51,963 nt of DNA from JAVBTR01 sp031556065 (GTDB taxonomy: Bacteria > Bacillota > Clostridia > Christensenellales > Aristaeellaceae). This document shows, piece after piece, positions 23,805 to 32,777 of this stretch. The DNA lies in NCBI GenBank assembly GCA_031556065.1, contig JAVBTR010000051.1:1-51963 (forward strand), read 5' to 3'. Position numbers and translations under genes: made by a program. The notes beneath the pieces are model-generated. The model worked only from the letters and a program-made list of their open reading frames with translations. It did no database searches and was not told where the DNA came from. Positions within the stretch are counted from its first letter, which is position 1. Each line of letters opens with the position of its first letter.

Positions 23805-24716
23805 ATGAAAGCACCTATTACAGACTATATGAAGATCGGTCTCGTTCACTTCATGGCCTTCCCGGAGGCCATGACAGGGGAAGGGGAGGGCCTTGAAAGC
23901 AGCATAAAAGATGTGCTTTCCGACGATTATTTCGATTGCATTGAGCTGACCCGCATTAACGACGGGACACTGCGGGCACAGGTGGCGAAGCTGGTGGCCC
24001 AAAGCGGCATCACCATGACCTACGGCGCACAGCCCCAATTGATGCGCAATCAAGAAAACCTCAATAGCCTGGATGAGGCGCTTCGTATCCGCGGGGTGGA
24101 ACGGATGAAGCGCTGCGTTGACGAGGCCTATGAAACAGGGGCACAGGGCATTGCCTTCCTGGCCGGGAAATACGAAGAAAGCCAGCTGGAAGCCCATTAT
24201 GAAGCGCTGGTTAAGAGCGTTTCGGCCATTTGCAAATATGCCCTCTCAAAGGGGGATTTGCCTGTGAACCTGGAAGTGTTCGATTATGACATTGAAAAAT
24301 GCTCCTTAATCGGCCCCACCCACCTGGCACGCCGCTTTGCAAGGGAAATGTGCCCACGTTATGAAAACTTTGGCCTAATGCTGGATTTAAGCCACATGAC
24401 CCAATTGCACGAAACCATGGATGCCTGCATTGACCCGGTTAAAGAATACATCCGCCATGTGCATATCGCCAATGCGGTTTTAAAAGAAGGCGCGGCGGCT
24501 TATGGAGACCAGCATCCCCGGTTCTTATTTGAATACAGCCAGGTGGACGTATCCATGCTGGCGGCATTCCTGCGCAAATTATTTGCTATTGGCTACTTAG
24601 GCGAAGGCAAGCGGCCCATTGTTTCCTTTGAAGTGAAGCCCTGGGGCGGCGAAGACAGCCATATGGTCATTGCCAATGCCAAGCGGTTCCTGCGGGAGGC
24701 CTGGCGGCTGGTTTAA
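23805..24716 (+). CDS. Sugar phosphate isomerase/epimerase family, hydroxypyruvate isomerase-like
   Basis: TIM-barrel protein of 303 residues (AP-endonuclease-2/xylose isomerase-like). Metal ligands can be guessed at NLEVFDYD (E about 158), LMLDLSHMTQL (D and H about 195-198), YIRHVHIANA (H about 221) and VSFEVKPW (E about 285). The start ATG 23805 follows AAAGGAGG. Being second in an operon with a Gcl-like enzyme, it matches the role of Hyi, which interconverts tartronate semialdehyde and hydroxypyruvate; that role is inferred from context, since the family has many substrates. Confidence 0.75.
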   Translation: MKAPITDYMKIGLVHFMAFPEAMTGEGEGLESSIKDVLSDDYFDCIELTRINDGTLRAQVAKLVAQSGITMTYGAQPQLMRNQENLNSLDEALRIRGVERMKRCVDEAYETGAQGIAFLAGKYEESQLEAHYEALVKSVSAICKYALSKGDLPVNLEVFDYDIEKCSLIGPTHLARRFAREMCPRYENFGLMLDLSHMTQLHETMDACIDPVKEYIRHVHIANAVLKEGAAAYGDQHPRFLFEYSQVDVSMLAAFLRKLFAIGYLGEGKRPIVSFEVKPWGGEDSHMVIANAKRFLREAWRLV

Positions 24717-24726
24717 TGTCTATTCA

Positions 24727-25500
24727 TCAGCCATCGTAAGCCATCATAGAGGATATTTCCCGGGTGGTTTTAACCAGCACAGGGGCAATTTCCCTGACCC
24801 GCTGATGGGTCATGCGGCTGATAGGGCCTGAAATACTCAGGGCTGCCACGATCTTCCCCCGGTGATTGTAGATGGGGGCAGCCACACACCGGGCGCCCAG
24901 CTCGCATTCTTCATCGTCCAAGGCGTAGCCCTGGGCGCGAATGGTGTTCAATTCTTTTTCAAGGGCTTCAGGGGTGGAAGCCGTATGGGAGGTCAGGGCC
25001 ACAAGGCCTTTTCGTTCAACCAAGGTGTTGAGCTGCTCCTTTGTATAGTTGGTGAGCATCAATTTGCCTACCCCTGTTGAATGCATAGGGGCTCGTTTGC
25101 CGATCCGCTGGGTAATCTTCAGCATCCCATCCGGGCCGTCCGCGATGTCGATGTAGATTACCTCCATGTCCTCCTCCACTGCCAGGCAGGCGGATTCCTT
25201 AAACTGGGCGGACAGGCTCATCAGGTATGGGCGCACCACGTCCCGAATGGAGAACTGGGCGCTGATCAGCCCGCCGATCTGGGCAAAGCGCAAGGTCAGG
25301 CGGTAGCGCTGGGTATCCGGCTCCTGGGTGGCGTAGCCAAGGGTCACAAGGGTATTGACCATGCGCAGTGTGGTACTGGCAGGCATGGCCACAGCTTGGG
25401 CAATATCCCTAAGGCGCATGGCATCCCTTGAGTGGGCCATGACCTCTACGATCTGCAATGTTTTTTCCACGGATTGATTGGTAAGAGCAAGCTTTGCCAT
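24727..25500 (-). CDS. IclR family transcriptional regulator
   Basis: Protein of 257 residues: winged helix-turn-helix at 1-70 (VEKTLQIVEVMA, MRLRDIAQAVAMPASTTLRMVNTLVTLGYA) and a GAF-like effector domain (about 80-250) with STGVGKLMLTNY and GARCVAAPIYNHRGKIVAALSISGP. IclR members control glyoxylate, glycerate and aromatic-acid pathways and usually repress. It lies in the middle of the predicted regulon and converges with the isomerase gene. The shared operator pattern near the neighbouring genes is most simply its target. Confidence 0.9.
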   Translation of the reverse strand: MAKLALTNQSVEKTLQIVEVMAHSRDAMRLRDIAQAVAMPASTTLRMVNTLVTLGYATQEPDTQRYRLTLRFAQIGGLISAQFSIRDVVRPYLMSLSAQFKESACLAVEEDMEVIYIDIADGPDGMLKITQRIGKRAPMHSTGVGKLMLTNYTKEQLNTLVERKGLVALTSHTASTPEALEKELNTIRAQGYALDDEECELGARCVAAPIYNHRGKIVAALSISGPISRMTHQRVREIAPVLVKTTREISSMMAYDG

Positions 25501-25704
25501 ATGTCAGACCTCATCTTTGTTATTGAGTAAACGCCAGTGTTCTGGCACAATTAGCTTTTTGCTTTCGGCTGGCGATTTTCCCGCCATACTGCGTCGCTCT
25601 CCACTCAGCGTAGCTGCCGGCTACGCCTCGTTCCGGCTTCTTGTCTGGCAGAAAAACCGCTCACCCGAAATCCTAAAATCTAACCGTGTCAGAACATTAG
25701 TATA
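25501..25704. other. Gene-free stretch with dense short palindromes
   Basis: Between the divergent iclR and dehydrogenase genes. It contains GCCAG-tgtt-CTGGC, repeated GGCTGGCG / TCTGGCAG motifs, and AGCGTAGCTGCCGGCTACGC. No coding frame with a ribosome site is seen. The block looks like an inserted, structured repeat rather than simple promoter DNA; no second copy is present in this window. Confidence 0.4.
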
Positions 25705-25725
25705 GCATTTCAATAAGTGAAATGC
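25705..25725 (+). promoter_or_regulatory. IclR-type operator 3, perfect palindrome
   Basis: Eight-bp arms GCATTTCA and TGAAATGC around the 5-bp centre ATAAG, the best copy of the shared pattern. It lies 35 bp before the dehydrogenase start and about 205 bp from the iclR start. A TAGTAT at 25698-25703 may be the -10; a clear -35 is not seen. Confidence 0.65.
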
Positions 25726-25759
25726 AACCGATACATAAAAGAAAGCGGGGGGACCTTCT

Positions 25760-26701
25760 ATGAAGATTGTTGTGCTGGATGGGTATACGGAAAATCCCGG
25801 GGATTTAAGCTGGGACGCTTTGGGCGCACTGGGCGATTTAACGGTTTACGATTATACCGAGCCTGAGGATGTGCAGGAACGTATTTCAGGGGCCCAGGCG
25901 GTTTACACCAACAAGACGCCCCTTTCAAAGGACATCATTAGCCAAGCCAAGGAGCTGGCCTTTATCGGTGTTTTGGCCACAGGCTACAATGTGGTGGACG
26001 TCCAGGCTGCCAGGGAGCGGAATATTCCCGTTTGCAATGTGCCCACCTATGGCACCGCGGCGGTGGCCCAGTTCGTTTTTGCGCTGCTGCTTGAAGTCTG
26101 CCACCATGTGGGCCACCATAACGACGCCGTGCAGCAGGGCCGCTGGACCCGTGGGCGGGACTTTACCTTTTGGGATTACCCCCTGATCGAGCTTAGCGGC
26201 AAGACCCTGGGCATTATCGGCTATGGGCGCATTGGCAAGGCTACCGCCCAGATCGCCAGGGGCTTTGGCATGAACGTCATCGCCTATGATGCCTATGTCC
26301 AAGGGGAGGAAATGGTTCATTTGGATACCCTCTACGCTAACAGCGATGTGATTTCCCTTCACTGTCCCCTGTTCCCGGACACCCAGGGCATGATCAACCG
26401 TGAAGCCATAGCCAAAATGAAGGATGGAGTGATCCTCATCAACACCTCCCGTGGGCCCCTTATTAACGAAGAGGCTCTGAAGGAGGCCCTTGAAAGCAAA
26501 AAAGTATATGCCGCCGCAGTGGATGTTGTGAGCCGTGAGCCCATTGGGGCCGATAACGTGCTGCTGGGTGTTGAAAATGCCATTATCACCCCCCATATCG
26601 CCTGGGCCCCCCGCGAATCCCGCCAGCGGCTGATGGATGTGGCCGTGGCTAATTTGCGCGCCTTTGTGGCGGGAACGCCTCAGAACGTGGTCAATTCATA
26701 A
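25760..26701 (+). CDS. D-2-hydroxyacid dehydrogenase, glycerate dehydrogenase-like
   Basis: NAD(P)-dependent enzyme of 313 residues. It has the N terminus KIVVLDGYTENPGDLSWD, very like hydroxypyruvate reductases (HprA), the nucleotide loop GYGRIGKATAQIARGFG (about 154-170), and the catalytic trio Arg (INTSRGP, about 231), Glu (VSREPIG, about 260) and His (ITPHIAWAP, about 278). With the Gcl-like and Hyi-like enzymes it would complete glyoxylate to tartronate semialdehyde to hydroxypyruvate to glycerate. Single-gene unit with an IclR-type operator; ribosome site GGGGGGA. Confidence 0.85.
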   Translation: MKIVVLDGYTENPGDLSWDALGALGDLTVYDYTEPEDVQERISGAQAVYTNKTPLSKDIISQAKELAFIGVLATGYNVVDVQAARERNIPVCNVPTYGTAAVAQFVFALLLEVCHHVGHHNDAVQQGRWTRGRDFTFWDYPLIELSGKTLGIIGYGRIGKATAQIARGFGMNVIAYDAYVQGEEMVHLDTLYANSDVISLHCPLFPDTQGMINREAIAKMKDGVILINTSRGPLINEEALKEALESKKVYAAAVDVVSREPIGADNVLLGVENAIITPHIAWAPRESRQRLMDVAVANLRAFVAGTPQNVVNS

Positions 26702-26725
26702 CCCACTTACCAGCGAAAATAGCTA

Positions 26726-26795
26726 TTGACAACGCAAATAAATTGTGCTATTTTAACATTAACATAAAAAGAAACGCCATTTCAATAAATGAAAT
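26726..26795 (+). promoter_or_regulatory. Promoter of the transport operon with IclR-type operator 4
   Basis: Perfect TTGACA (26726-26731), 17 bp, TATTTT (26749-26754). The operator ATTTCA-ataaa-TGAAAT (26779-26795) lies about 18 bp after the predicted start, where a bound repressor would block elongation. It would control genes 26845-32771. Confidence 0.7.
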
Positions 26796-26844
26796 CCTTA
26801 GTCTGAACAGGACACTTTGAAAGTGAATATAGGGGGAGTGCAAT

Positions 26845-28119
26845 ATGTACTGGCAGGAGCTGACCACAGGGATATACCCATGGGATATCCACGACGAGGG
26901 CATTGAGAACATTCTTGACAATTTGCAAGCCTATGCCGGGAACAATGCCGCCTATATGCTTGCATTGATGCACCATGAAAAGCGGCCCTTCATGGCCAAC
27001 TACTATCCCCACAACCCCAATCGCAAGCGCTATTTGGCCGAGGACAGCCGGATTTATTTCAAGCAGGACCCTGCCCTGTACACCCATTGCCGCATTAAGC
27101 CTTTAAATACGGAGCGCGATTTTTTAAAGGACACGGACTGGCTGCAAATTTTTGTGGATGGGCTGCGCAAAAGGGGCATGAAAACAGGGGCTGAAATATC
27201 CCACACGCCCCTGGATTCCACTCGGGGCAAGGAGTTGTTCTCCGATTGCATCCAGCGGGATGTGTACGGCAATCCCCCTGAATATGGGCGATTCACCTAC
27301 CAGCAGCTGTGCTGGAACAGCGCCGATGCGAGGGAGTATGTCTGCGCCCTAGCACGGGATCTGGTCACCCATTATGACTTGGACGTGCTGCAAACCTGTT
27401 CCTTCCTTTACAACCCCGGGAAGCTATCCCTCCATCCGTTTTTAGGGGTCACCCTGGGAGGCTGCTTTTGCAAAAATTGTGAAGCCGAGGCCAAGGCACA
27501 AGGGCTGGATTTTGAAGCCATGAAACGTGCAGCCAAGCGTTGGGCGGACATTTTAACCGCCAACGACTTAGAATCCATTGAAGCACGGCTGCTTTTAAAG
27601 CAGGGCAATTCCACCGAAACCATGTTCTTGCTGGAGGACCCGGCCCTTTACCAATGGCTTCTGTTCCGGGCCAATACCGTTACCAAATACATGAAAGAAT
27701 TATCCCAGGCGATTCACCAGGCCAACCCCAAGGTGGATTTCCGCTTTAACACCTGCTGGAAGGAGCAGGAGCTTATGGGCCAGAACCTGATGGCCATTGC
27801 GCCCTACATCGATTCCATCCGCATGATGGATTACCCCGAGCAAACGGGGGATGCCGCTCTGGTGGCGCAAAAGGGCCTGTGGCTGGCCAATGTGCGACGG
27901 CAGGTCGGCGAGGATAAGCCCATTATCGGCGGCATTGCCCCCCGTGCCAAGGCCACGCCGGAACTGATCAAGGAGGGCATTCGCATTATCTCCTACGGTG
28001 GCGTGGACGGCCTGTCCTACGGCTTTTATGATGGGGCCACCTTTGAAAACCTGAAGGCCATCAAGGAAGGCATGGCAGAAAACGGCATTGTGCTGGTTAA
28101 TAAAGGGGCGTTTGTATGA
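26845..28119 (+). CDS. TIM-barrel protein, glycoside-hydrolase-like, unknown function
   Basis: Cytoplasmic protein of 424 residues that I cannot assign to a named family. It looks like a TIM barrel of the glycosidase type: long alternating strands and helices, a KRGMKTGAEISHTPLD segment (about 110-125), a cysteine motif GGCFCKNCEAEA (about 206-217) often seen in uncharacterised glycosidase-like proteins, and a C-terminal YGGVDGLSYGFYDGATF. First gene of an operon with the racemase-like gene (4-bp overlap) and an ABC importer, so it probably acts on the imported compound. Confidence 0.5.
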   Translation: MYWQELTTGIYPWDIHDEGIENILDNLQAYAGNNAAYMLALMHHEKRPFMANYYPHNPNRKRYLAEDSRIYFKQDPALYTHCRIKPLNTERDFLKDTDWLQIFVDGLRKRGMKTGAEISHTPLDSTRGKELFSDCIQRDVYGNPPEYGRFTYQQLCWNSADAREYVCALARDLVTHYDLDVLQTCSFLYNPGKLSLHPFLGVTLGGCFCKNCEAEAKAQGLDFEAMKRAAKRWADILTANDLESIEARLLLKQGNSTETMFLLEDPALYQWLLFRANTVTKYMKELSQAIHQANPKVDFRFNTCWKEQELMGQNLMAIAPYIDSIRMMDYPEQTGDAALVAQKGLWLANVRRQVGEDKPIIGGIAPRAKATPELIKEGIRIISYGGVDGLSYGFYDGATFENLKAIKEGMAENGIVLVNKGAFV

Positions 28120-29423
28120 AATTACAACTATCAGGGCAGCAGGTAACCCTTCCGAACCATGCGATTATCGCGCAGCCGCCTGTTCCCCCACCGGCCATGA
28201 CTTACCAAGCCGCGGCGGTGGCGGCCATGGATGCTCCCCTAAGGGGCCTGCCCCTTAAGGATTTTGCCCTAAAGGGCAAGAAGGTAGCCATTCTCATTGA
28301 CGACTGGGGGCGGCCTACCCCATGCAGCGAATTTATGCCTGAGGTGCTATCCCGTTTAAACCAGGCAGGGGCCATGGATCAGGACATGGTGATCATTACC
28401 GCCAGCGGCATGCATGATCCCATGAGCGATGAGGATATGCTGCGCAAGGTGGGCAAGGAAGCCTTTTCACGGATTCGCTGCATTTCCCACGACGGGGGCG
28501 ACCAGGAGCATTTGGCCTACTGTGGCCTGACCGATTTGGGCACGCCCATATGGGTGAACCGCTACGCTGCCCAGGCTGATGTGCGCATTGCCTTTGGCCG
28601 CATTTTCCCCCATGGCAATTACGGCTATGAGGGAGGCTATAAAATGATCGTGCCCGGCATTGCCTCCTTTGAAACCATCCTCCGTGACCATTCCCTTAAC
28701 TTTTCCCCCTTATCAACCTGCGGGGTGCTCCTTGATAACCCAAGCCGCATGGAGGCGGACGCGGTGGGCCGTGCAGTGGGGATCGACTTTTTAGTGAACT
28801 TCGTTGTGGATTATGAGGCAAGGCCCATCAATGCCTTTGGGGGCCCAGTGGCAGCGGTGTTTAAAAAAGGGGTGGACTTTGGCCAGCGCCATGTATGGGC
28901 GGCCATCACTGGCGGCATACAGGCGGACATCACCCTTTTGTGCCACAAGGAAATGGGCGATCTTTCCCTGTCCAACAACCCCAGCTACTATATCGGCCTG
29001 GCCAAGGCTGTGACCCGTGAGGACGGGATTGTGATTTCCACCATGGAATATATGCCCCAGAAACGCTGTGTTGTACAGGGGTATGACTTGGACGCCATGT
29101 CCATTGGGGAGCTGCTGCGGCTCCACGAAAAACGGGATTGGCCCTTAAGCCCCCGTGCCATACAGCACGCTATCAAGACCATCCGGGGGGTGTTCTACCG
29201 CAGGCGTGAATTGGAATGCCGCAAGCAGCCTCTTTACCTGGCGCAATTGGGGTTCCCTGCCAGCCAGCTTAGCAAATGGAATGCAACCCAGTTCCCAAGC
29301 ATTCAAGCAGCCCTGGACGCTGCCCTTACAGAAAAGCCGGGGGCCCTGGTGCTGGTGCTGCCGGATGCAGCCCATACCATTCCTCTTGTGGATTATGATT
29401 TTGTTATAAAGGAGGATGTGTGA
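28116..29423 (+). CDS. LarA-type (lactate racemase superfamily, DUF2088) protein
   Basis: Protein of 435 residues with the LarA layout. The residues that in Lactobacillus plantarum LarA hold the nickel-pincer cofactor and act as base are conserved: DDWGRPTP (62-69), H100 (in SGMHDP), H166 (FPHGNYGYEGGYK), K176 and H192. LarA homologues racemise or epimerise many 2-hydroxy acids, including sugar acids. The cofactor genes larB, larC and larE are not in this window. It overlaps the preceding gene by 4 bp and is followed by the permeases, so it probably works on the imported substrate. Confidence 0.8.
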   Translation: MKLQLSGQQVTLPNHAIIAQPPVPPPAMTYQAAAVAAMDAPLRGLPLKDFALKGKKVAILIDDWGRPTPCSEFMPEVLSRLNQAGAMDQDMVIITASGMHDPMSDEDMLRKVGKEAFSRIRCISHDGGDQEHLAYCGLTDLGTPIWVNRYAAQADVRIAFGRIFPHGNYGYEGGYKMIVPGIASFETILRDHSLNFSPLSTCGVLLDNPSRMEADAVGRAVGIDFLVNFVVDYEARPINAFGGPVAAVFKKGVDFGQRHVWAAITGGIQADITLLCHKEMGDLSLSNNPSYYIGLAKAVTREDGIVISTMEYMPQKRCVVQGYDLDAMSIGELLRLHEKRDWPLSPRAIQHAIKTIRGVFYRRRELECRKQPLYLAQLGFPASQLSKWNATQFPSIQAALDAALTEKPGALVLVLPDAAHTIPLVDYDFVIKEDV

Positions 29424-29424
29424 T

Positions 29425-30366
29425 ATGCATTCCAAGAATGAGCTGACGTTAATGAGCCGTGGGAAGCGGTTAAGGCGCGAGATTTACTTAAAGCGCGGCT
29501 TATACCTTTTTGTGCTGCCGGCCGTGGTGTTCTATGTGGTGTTCAGCTATTTTCCCATGTATTTCATACAAATCGCCTTTCGGGATTACCGCATTACCAG
29601 GGCGGTGGGGGATTCGGCCTTTGTAGGCTTTAAGTATTTCCAGCAGCTCTTTGCCTCCACCAGCTTCTGGCAAGCACTAAACAACACGCTTAGCATCAGT
29701 ATCGCTAAATTGATCTTCTTTTGGCCCATGCCCATTATCATGGCCTTGATGCTTAACGAGATCACCAGCCAAAGGGCGAAAAAAATCTACCAAACGGTGA
29801 TTTATCTGCCCCATTTTATTTCCTGGGTGGTTATCAGCGGTATTATTTATAACCTGACAGCCATGCCCTACGGCTTGTTCAACCGCATTATTTCGCTGCT
29901 GGGCGGCAAGCCATTTGTAATCATGGGTGAGCCTTCATTGTTCCAGCCCATACTGGTTCTGTCCGAAATGTGGAAGGAATCCGGCTGGGGCACGATTATC
30001 TACCTGGCGGCCCTGACCCGCATCAGCAGCGAGCTGTACGAGGCAGCGCGAATAGACGGCGCCAGCCGCTTTGCCCAGATATGGCATATTAGCCTGCCAG
30101 GCATCAAGGACATCGTTATCGTTATGCTGATTCTGCGCATTGGGAACATTTTAAGCGTTGGGTTTGAACAGGTGCTGGTCTTGCAAAACGAAATGGTCAT
30201 GCGGGTGGGTGATACCCTGGACACCTTTGTATGGCGCATCGGCCTGCAAGAGAATCGTTTCAGCTACGCCACCGCCGCCGGGCTGTTTAAGGCCATTGTG
30301 GCCTCCGTGCTGATCTTTACATCGGACCGGGTCAGCAAGCGGTTTGGCGAATCGGGACTGCTTTAG
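29425..30366 (+). CDS. ABC transporter permease, LplB/YteP type
   Basis: Inner-membrane half of a carbohydrate importer (CUT1): 313 residues, six helices, cytoplasmic coupling loop ELYEAARIDGASRFAQIWHI (EAA motif, about 202-221). Start: ATG 29425, 9 nt after GGAGG; an ATG at 29416 touches that site. Works with the next permease and the binding protein at 31296. The ATPase is not encoded here; a shared MsmX-type ATPase elsewhere is usual. Confidence 0.92.
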   Translation: MHSKNELTLMSRGKRLRREIYLKRGLYLFVLPAVVFYVVFSYFPMYFIQIAFRDYRITRAVGDSAFVGFKYFQQLFASTSFWQALNNTLSISIAKLIFFWPMPIIMALMLNEITSQRAKKIYQTVIYLPHFISWVVISGIIYNLTAMPYGLFNRIISLLGGKPFVIMGEPSLFQPILVLSEMWKESGWGTIIYLAALTRISSELYEAARIDGASRFAQIWHISLPGIKDIVIVMLILRIGNILSVGFEQVLVLQNEMVMRVGDTLDTFVWRIGLQENRFSYATAAGLFKAIVASVLIFTSDRVSKRFGESGLL

Positions 30367-30382
30367 GAAGGGGGAACCGGAC

Positions 30383-31255
30383 ATGAAGGGCAAGAATGCT
30401 ATTAAATCGGGCAACACCGTATCCACTGTTGTGATCCATGCTTTTTTCATCCTTGTATGCGTGGTGATGATCTACCCATTCTGGCACACCATCATCGGGT
30501 CCCTGCTTAAGTATGACGAGTATTTCGGCAAGGCCGTCTTTTTGTGGACAACGGCGCCCACCCTGGAAGCCTACCGGGTGATCCTAAACACAGGGCTGAT
30601 CACTGCGCCCATGTCCAACACCATTGCGATTACCCTTGTGGGTACCGCCCTTAGCCTGTTTGTGACGGCCTTTGTGGCTTACGGCTTATCCAAGGACTTC
30701 CCCGGGAAAAGCCTCATTATGGCGCTGATCGTTTTTACCATGTTCTTCAAGGGCGGCATTATCCCCAATTACATTTTGTACAAGCAGCTGGGGCTGACCA
30801 ACACCCGCGCGGTGCTGATCCTGCCGGCGCTGATCAACACCTTTAACCTGATTATTCTTAAAACCCAGTTCACCGGCTTCCCGGCGGAGCTGGAGGAGGC
30901 GGCGCGGATCGATGGGTGCAAGGAATTCGGCATCTTCCTTCGAATCGTGATTCCCCTGTCCATTCCCATGCTGATCACCATTGGGCTGTTCTATGCCGTT
31001 TCCTACTGGAACACCTTTTTCCCGTCCCTGTTCTATATTACCAAGAACCACCTGCGTACCTTGCAGGACTACCTGTACCGCATCATCAAAACCCAAAATG
31101 CGGAGGATTTGGGGATGTATGTTTCCAGAACCGTTTCCTTGGAATCGGTTCGTATGGCAGCCATTGTGATGGCCATTATCCCCATTGTTGTGGTGTACCC
31201 CTTCTTACAGCGGTACTTTGTCAAGGGTGCAATGGTAGGGGCGATTAAGGGCTAA
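30383..31255 (+). CDS. ABC transporter permease, YtcP type
   Basis: Second permease (290 residues, six helices) with the EAA loop ELEEAARIDGCKEFGIFLRI (about 170-189) and the family end RYFVKGAMVGAIKG. The ATG 30383 has AAGGGGGA upstream. Forms a heterodimeric pore with the preceding protein. Confidence 0.92.
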   Translation: MKGKNAIKSGNTVSTVVIHAFFILVCVVMIYPFWHTIIGSLLKYDEYFGKAVFLWTTAPTLEAYRVILNTGLITAPMSNTIAITLVGTALSLFVTAFVAYGLSKDFPGKSLIMALIVFTMFFKGGIIPNYILYKQLGLTNTRAVLILPALINTFNLIILKTQFTGFPAELEEAARIDGCKEFGIFLRIVIPLSIPMLITIGLFYAVSYWNTFFPSLFYITKNHLRTLQDYLYRIIKTQNAEDLGMYVSRTVSLESVRMAAIVMAIIPIVVVYPFLQRYFVKGAMVGAIKG

Positions 31256-31295
31256 GCCTTATCCCCTGCTATTAAAATAAAAGGAGGACTTTCAC

Positions 31296-32771
31296 ATGAA
31301 AAGGAAGCTACTAACCCTGGTAATGGCAGTGGTACTCTTAGGCACGTTCATTCCAATGGGCGCCCTGGCAGCCCAAACGCCGGATTTCGGCCAGCGGGTC
31401 GAAGTGGAGTACATGGGCTGGAGCAACAACGGCTTGGATGGCTCCGACGCGGTCTTCAAGGCCATTGAAGAGAAGTTCAACATGGACCTGACCTACTCAT
31501 CCGTACCCAATGGCGAATACCTTAACTTCTCCAACCAGCGCTTTGCCGGCGGCGAAATCCCGGTGATGTTCAAAACCATGGTGCCGGATGCCAGCAGCAT
31601 GGAAATCTACCGCCAGTTCAAAGAAGACGGCTATCTGGTTAACGTAAGCGAATACGTTGAAAAATACGGCTTTGAAAACCTGAAAGCCCACCTGGAAGAA
31701 GACTGGGCCCAACCCATGCGCGAGGAAGACGGCTTTTACCTCATCCCCAATAAGATCGGCCCCAGCATGGCCGCTATGTATGTCCGGGAGGATTGGGTAA
31801 CGAAATTAGGCCTGACCCATCCCACCACCTACGATGAACTGAAAACCTTCTTAAAGGCCATCGTGGACGCCGACCCCGATTCCAACGGCACCACCGGTAT
31901 TACCCTTGTGGGCGTTGGCGGCTTGGACAACATTATTTCCGCCTTCACCGGCAAGTCCGGCGATTGGGTTAACAACAATGGCCAGTGGGTGCATAAATCC
32001 TTGGCAGACGGCTTTAAAGAAGGCCTCCAGTATTGCGCAGACCTGTATGCCGAAGGCTTGCTGGACCCCGAGTTTGCTATGATGAACAACACCACCATCC
32101 AAGAAAAGCTCACCAGCGGCAAGGCTGCCATGCTGATCTTGAACGGCACAGCCGCATGGTGGAACCCCATGGAAATCGCACTGAAGGCATACAAGGAAGA
32201 TGCCGTTCTAGGCGCGCTGAGCGCATGGCCGGCTGGCCCCGCAGGGGAAATCAAGAGCGGCGGCGCCTACTTCTATGGCGCAGTGCACATCAATGCCAAG
32301 GCCAGCGAAGAACAAATCGTCCGCGCCTTAGCGTTCCTGGATTGGTCCCTGACCCCCGAATGCTTAGACCTATTCTACTACGGCGTTGAAGGCCAGCAGC
32401 ATGAAGTGGTCAACGGCGAAAAGGTGATTAACGAGGAAGCCAAGCAGGCCATCACCTTTGGCCGGGATTTGTACCTGTTCTATGATGTGATCTACAACAC
32501 CAGCCAATATAAGTATTTAACAGTGGAACCCCTCCTGAATAACTTTAACTGGCTGGCCACCCATACGGCCCTTAACGAAGTGGTAGGCCTGGCCAATGAA
32601 GTGACACTGGAAGTATCCGCCTCCATCACAGACGTTTTCAATGCGTGGATGGTAGACTTTGTGACTGGCCGTGCCAGCATTGAGACCCAGTGGGACGATT
32701 ATGTAGCCGAGCTCACAGCCGCAGGCGCGGACCGCTATGCCCAGGAAGTAACCACTTACATGACGAAGTAA
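31296..32771 (+). CDS. Extracellular solute-binding protein (LplA-like)
   Basis: Secreted receptor of the importer, 491 residues. The signal peptide ends GALA-A (about residue 25), a type I site; no lipobox cysteine is present, unlike most binding proteins of monoderm bacteria. The mature part has the family pattern of oligosaccharide receptors, with VREDWVTKLGLTHPTTYDEL near 168 and a calcium-loop-like DADPDSNGTTG near 192. Last gene of the IclR-controlled operon, 40 bp after the permease with AAGGAGG upstream. The ligand is unknown. Confidence 0.9.
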   Translation: MKRKLLTLVMAVVLLGTFIPMGALAAQTPDFGQRVEVEYMGWSNNGLDGSDAVFKAIEEKFNMDLTYSSVPNGEYLNFSNQRFAGGEIPVMFKTMVPDASSMEIYRQFKEDGYLVNVSEYVEKYGFENLKAHLEEDWAQPMREEDGFYLIPNKIGPSMAAMYVREDWVTKLGLTHPTTYDELKTFLKAIVDADPDSNGTTGITLVGVGGLDNIISAFTGKSGDWVNNNGQWVHKSLADGFKEGLQYCADLYAEGLLDPEFAMMNNTTIQEKLTSGKAAMLILNGTAAWWNPMEIALKAYKEDAVLGALSAWPAGPAGEIKSGGAYFYGAVHINAKASEEQIVRALAFLDWSLTPECLDLFYYGVEGQQHEVVNGEKVINEEAKQAITFGRDLYLFYDVIYNTSQYKYLTVEPLLNNFNWLATHTALNEVVGLANEVTLEVSASITDVFNAWMVDFVTGRASIETQWDDYVAELTAAGADRYAQEVTTYMTK

Positions 32772-32777
32772 CCATAA

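Noticed and set aside
28238..28280. Palindromes resembling family A (AAGGGGCCTGCCCCTT, GCCCTAAAGGGC) within the LarA-type gene
   Set aside because: The residues encoded there (PLRGLPLKDFALKGKK) fit the normal length and pattern of the family, so this is chance or codon use rather than an inserted repeat.
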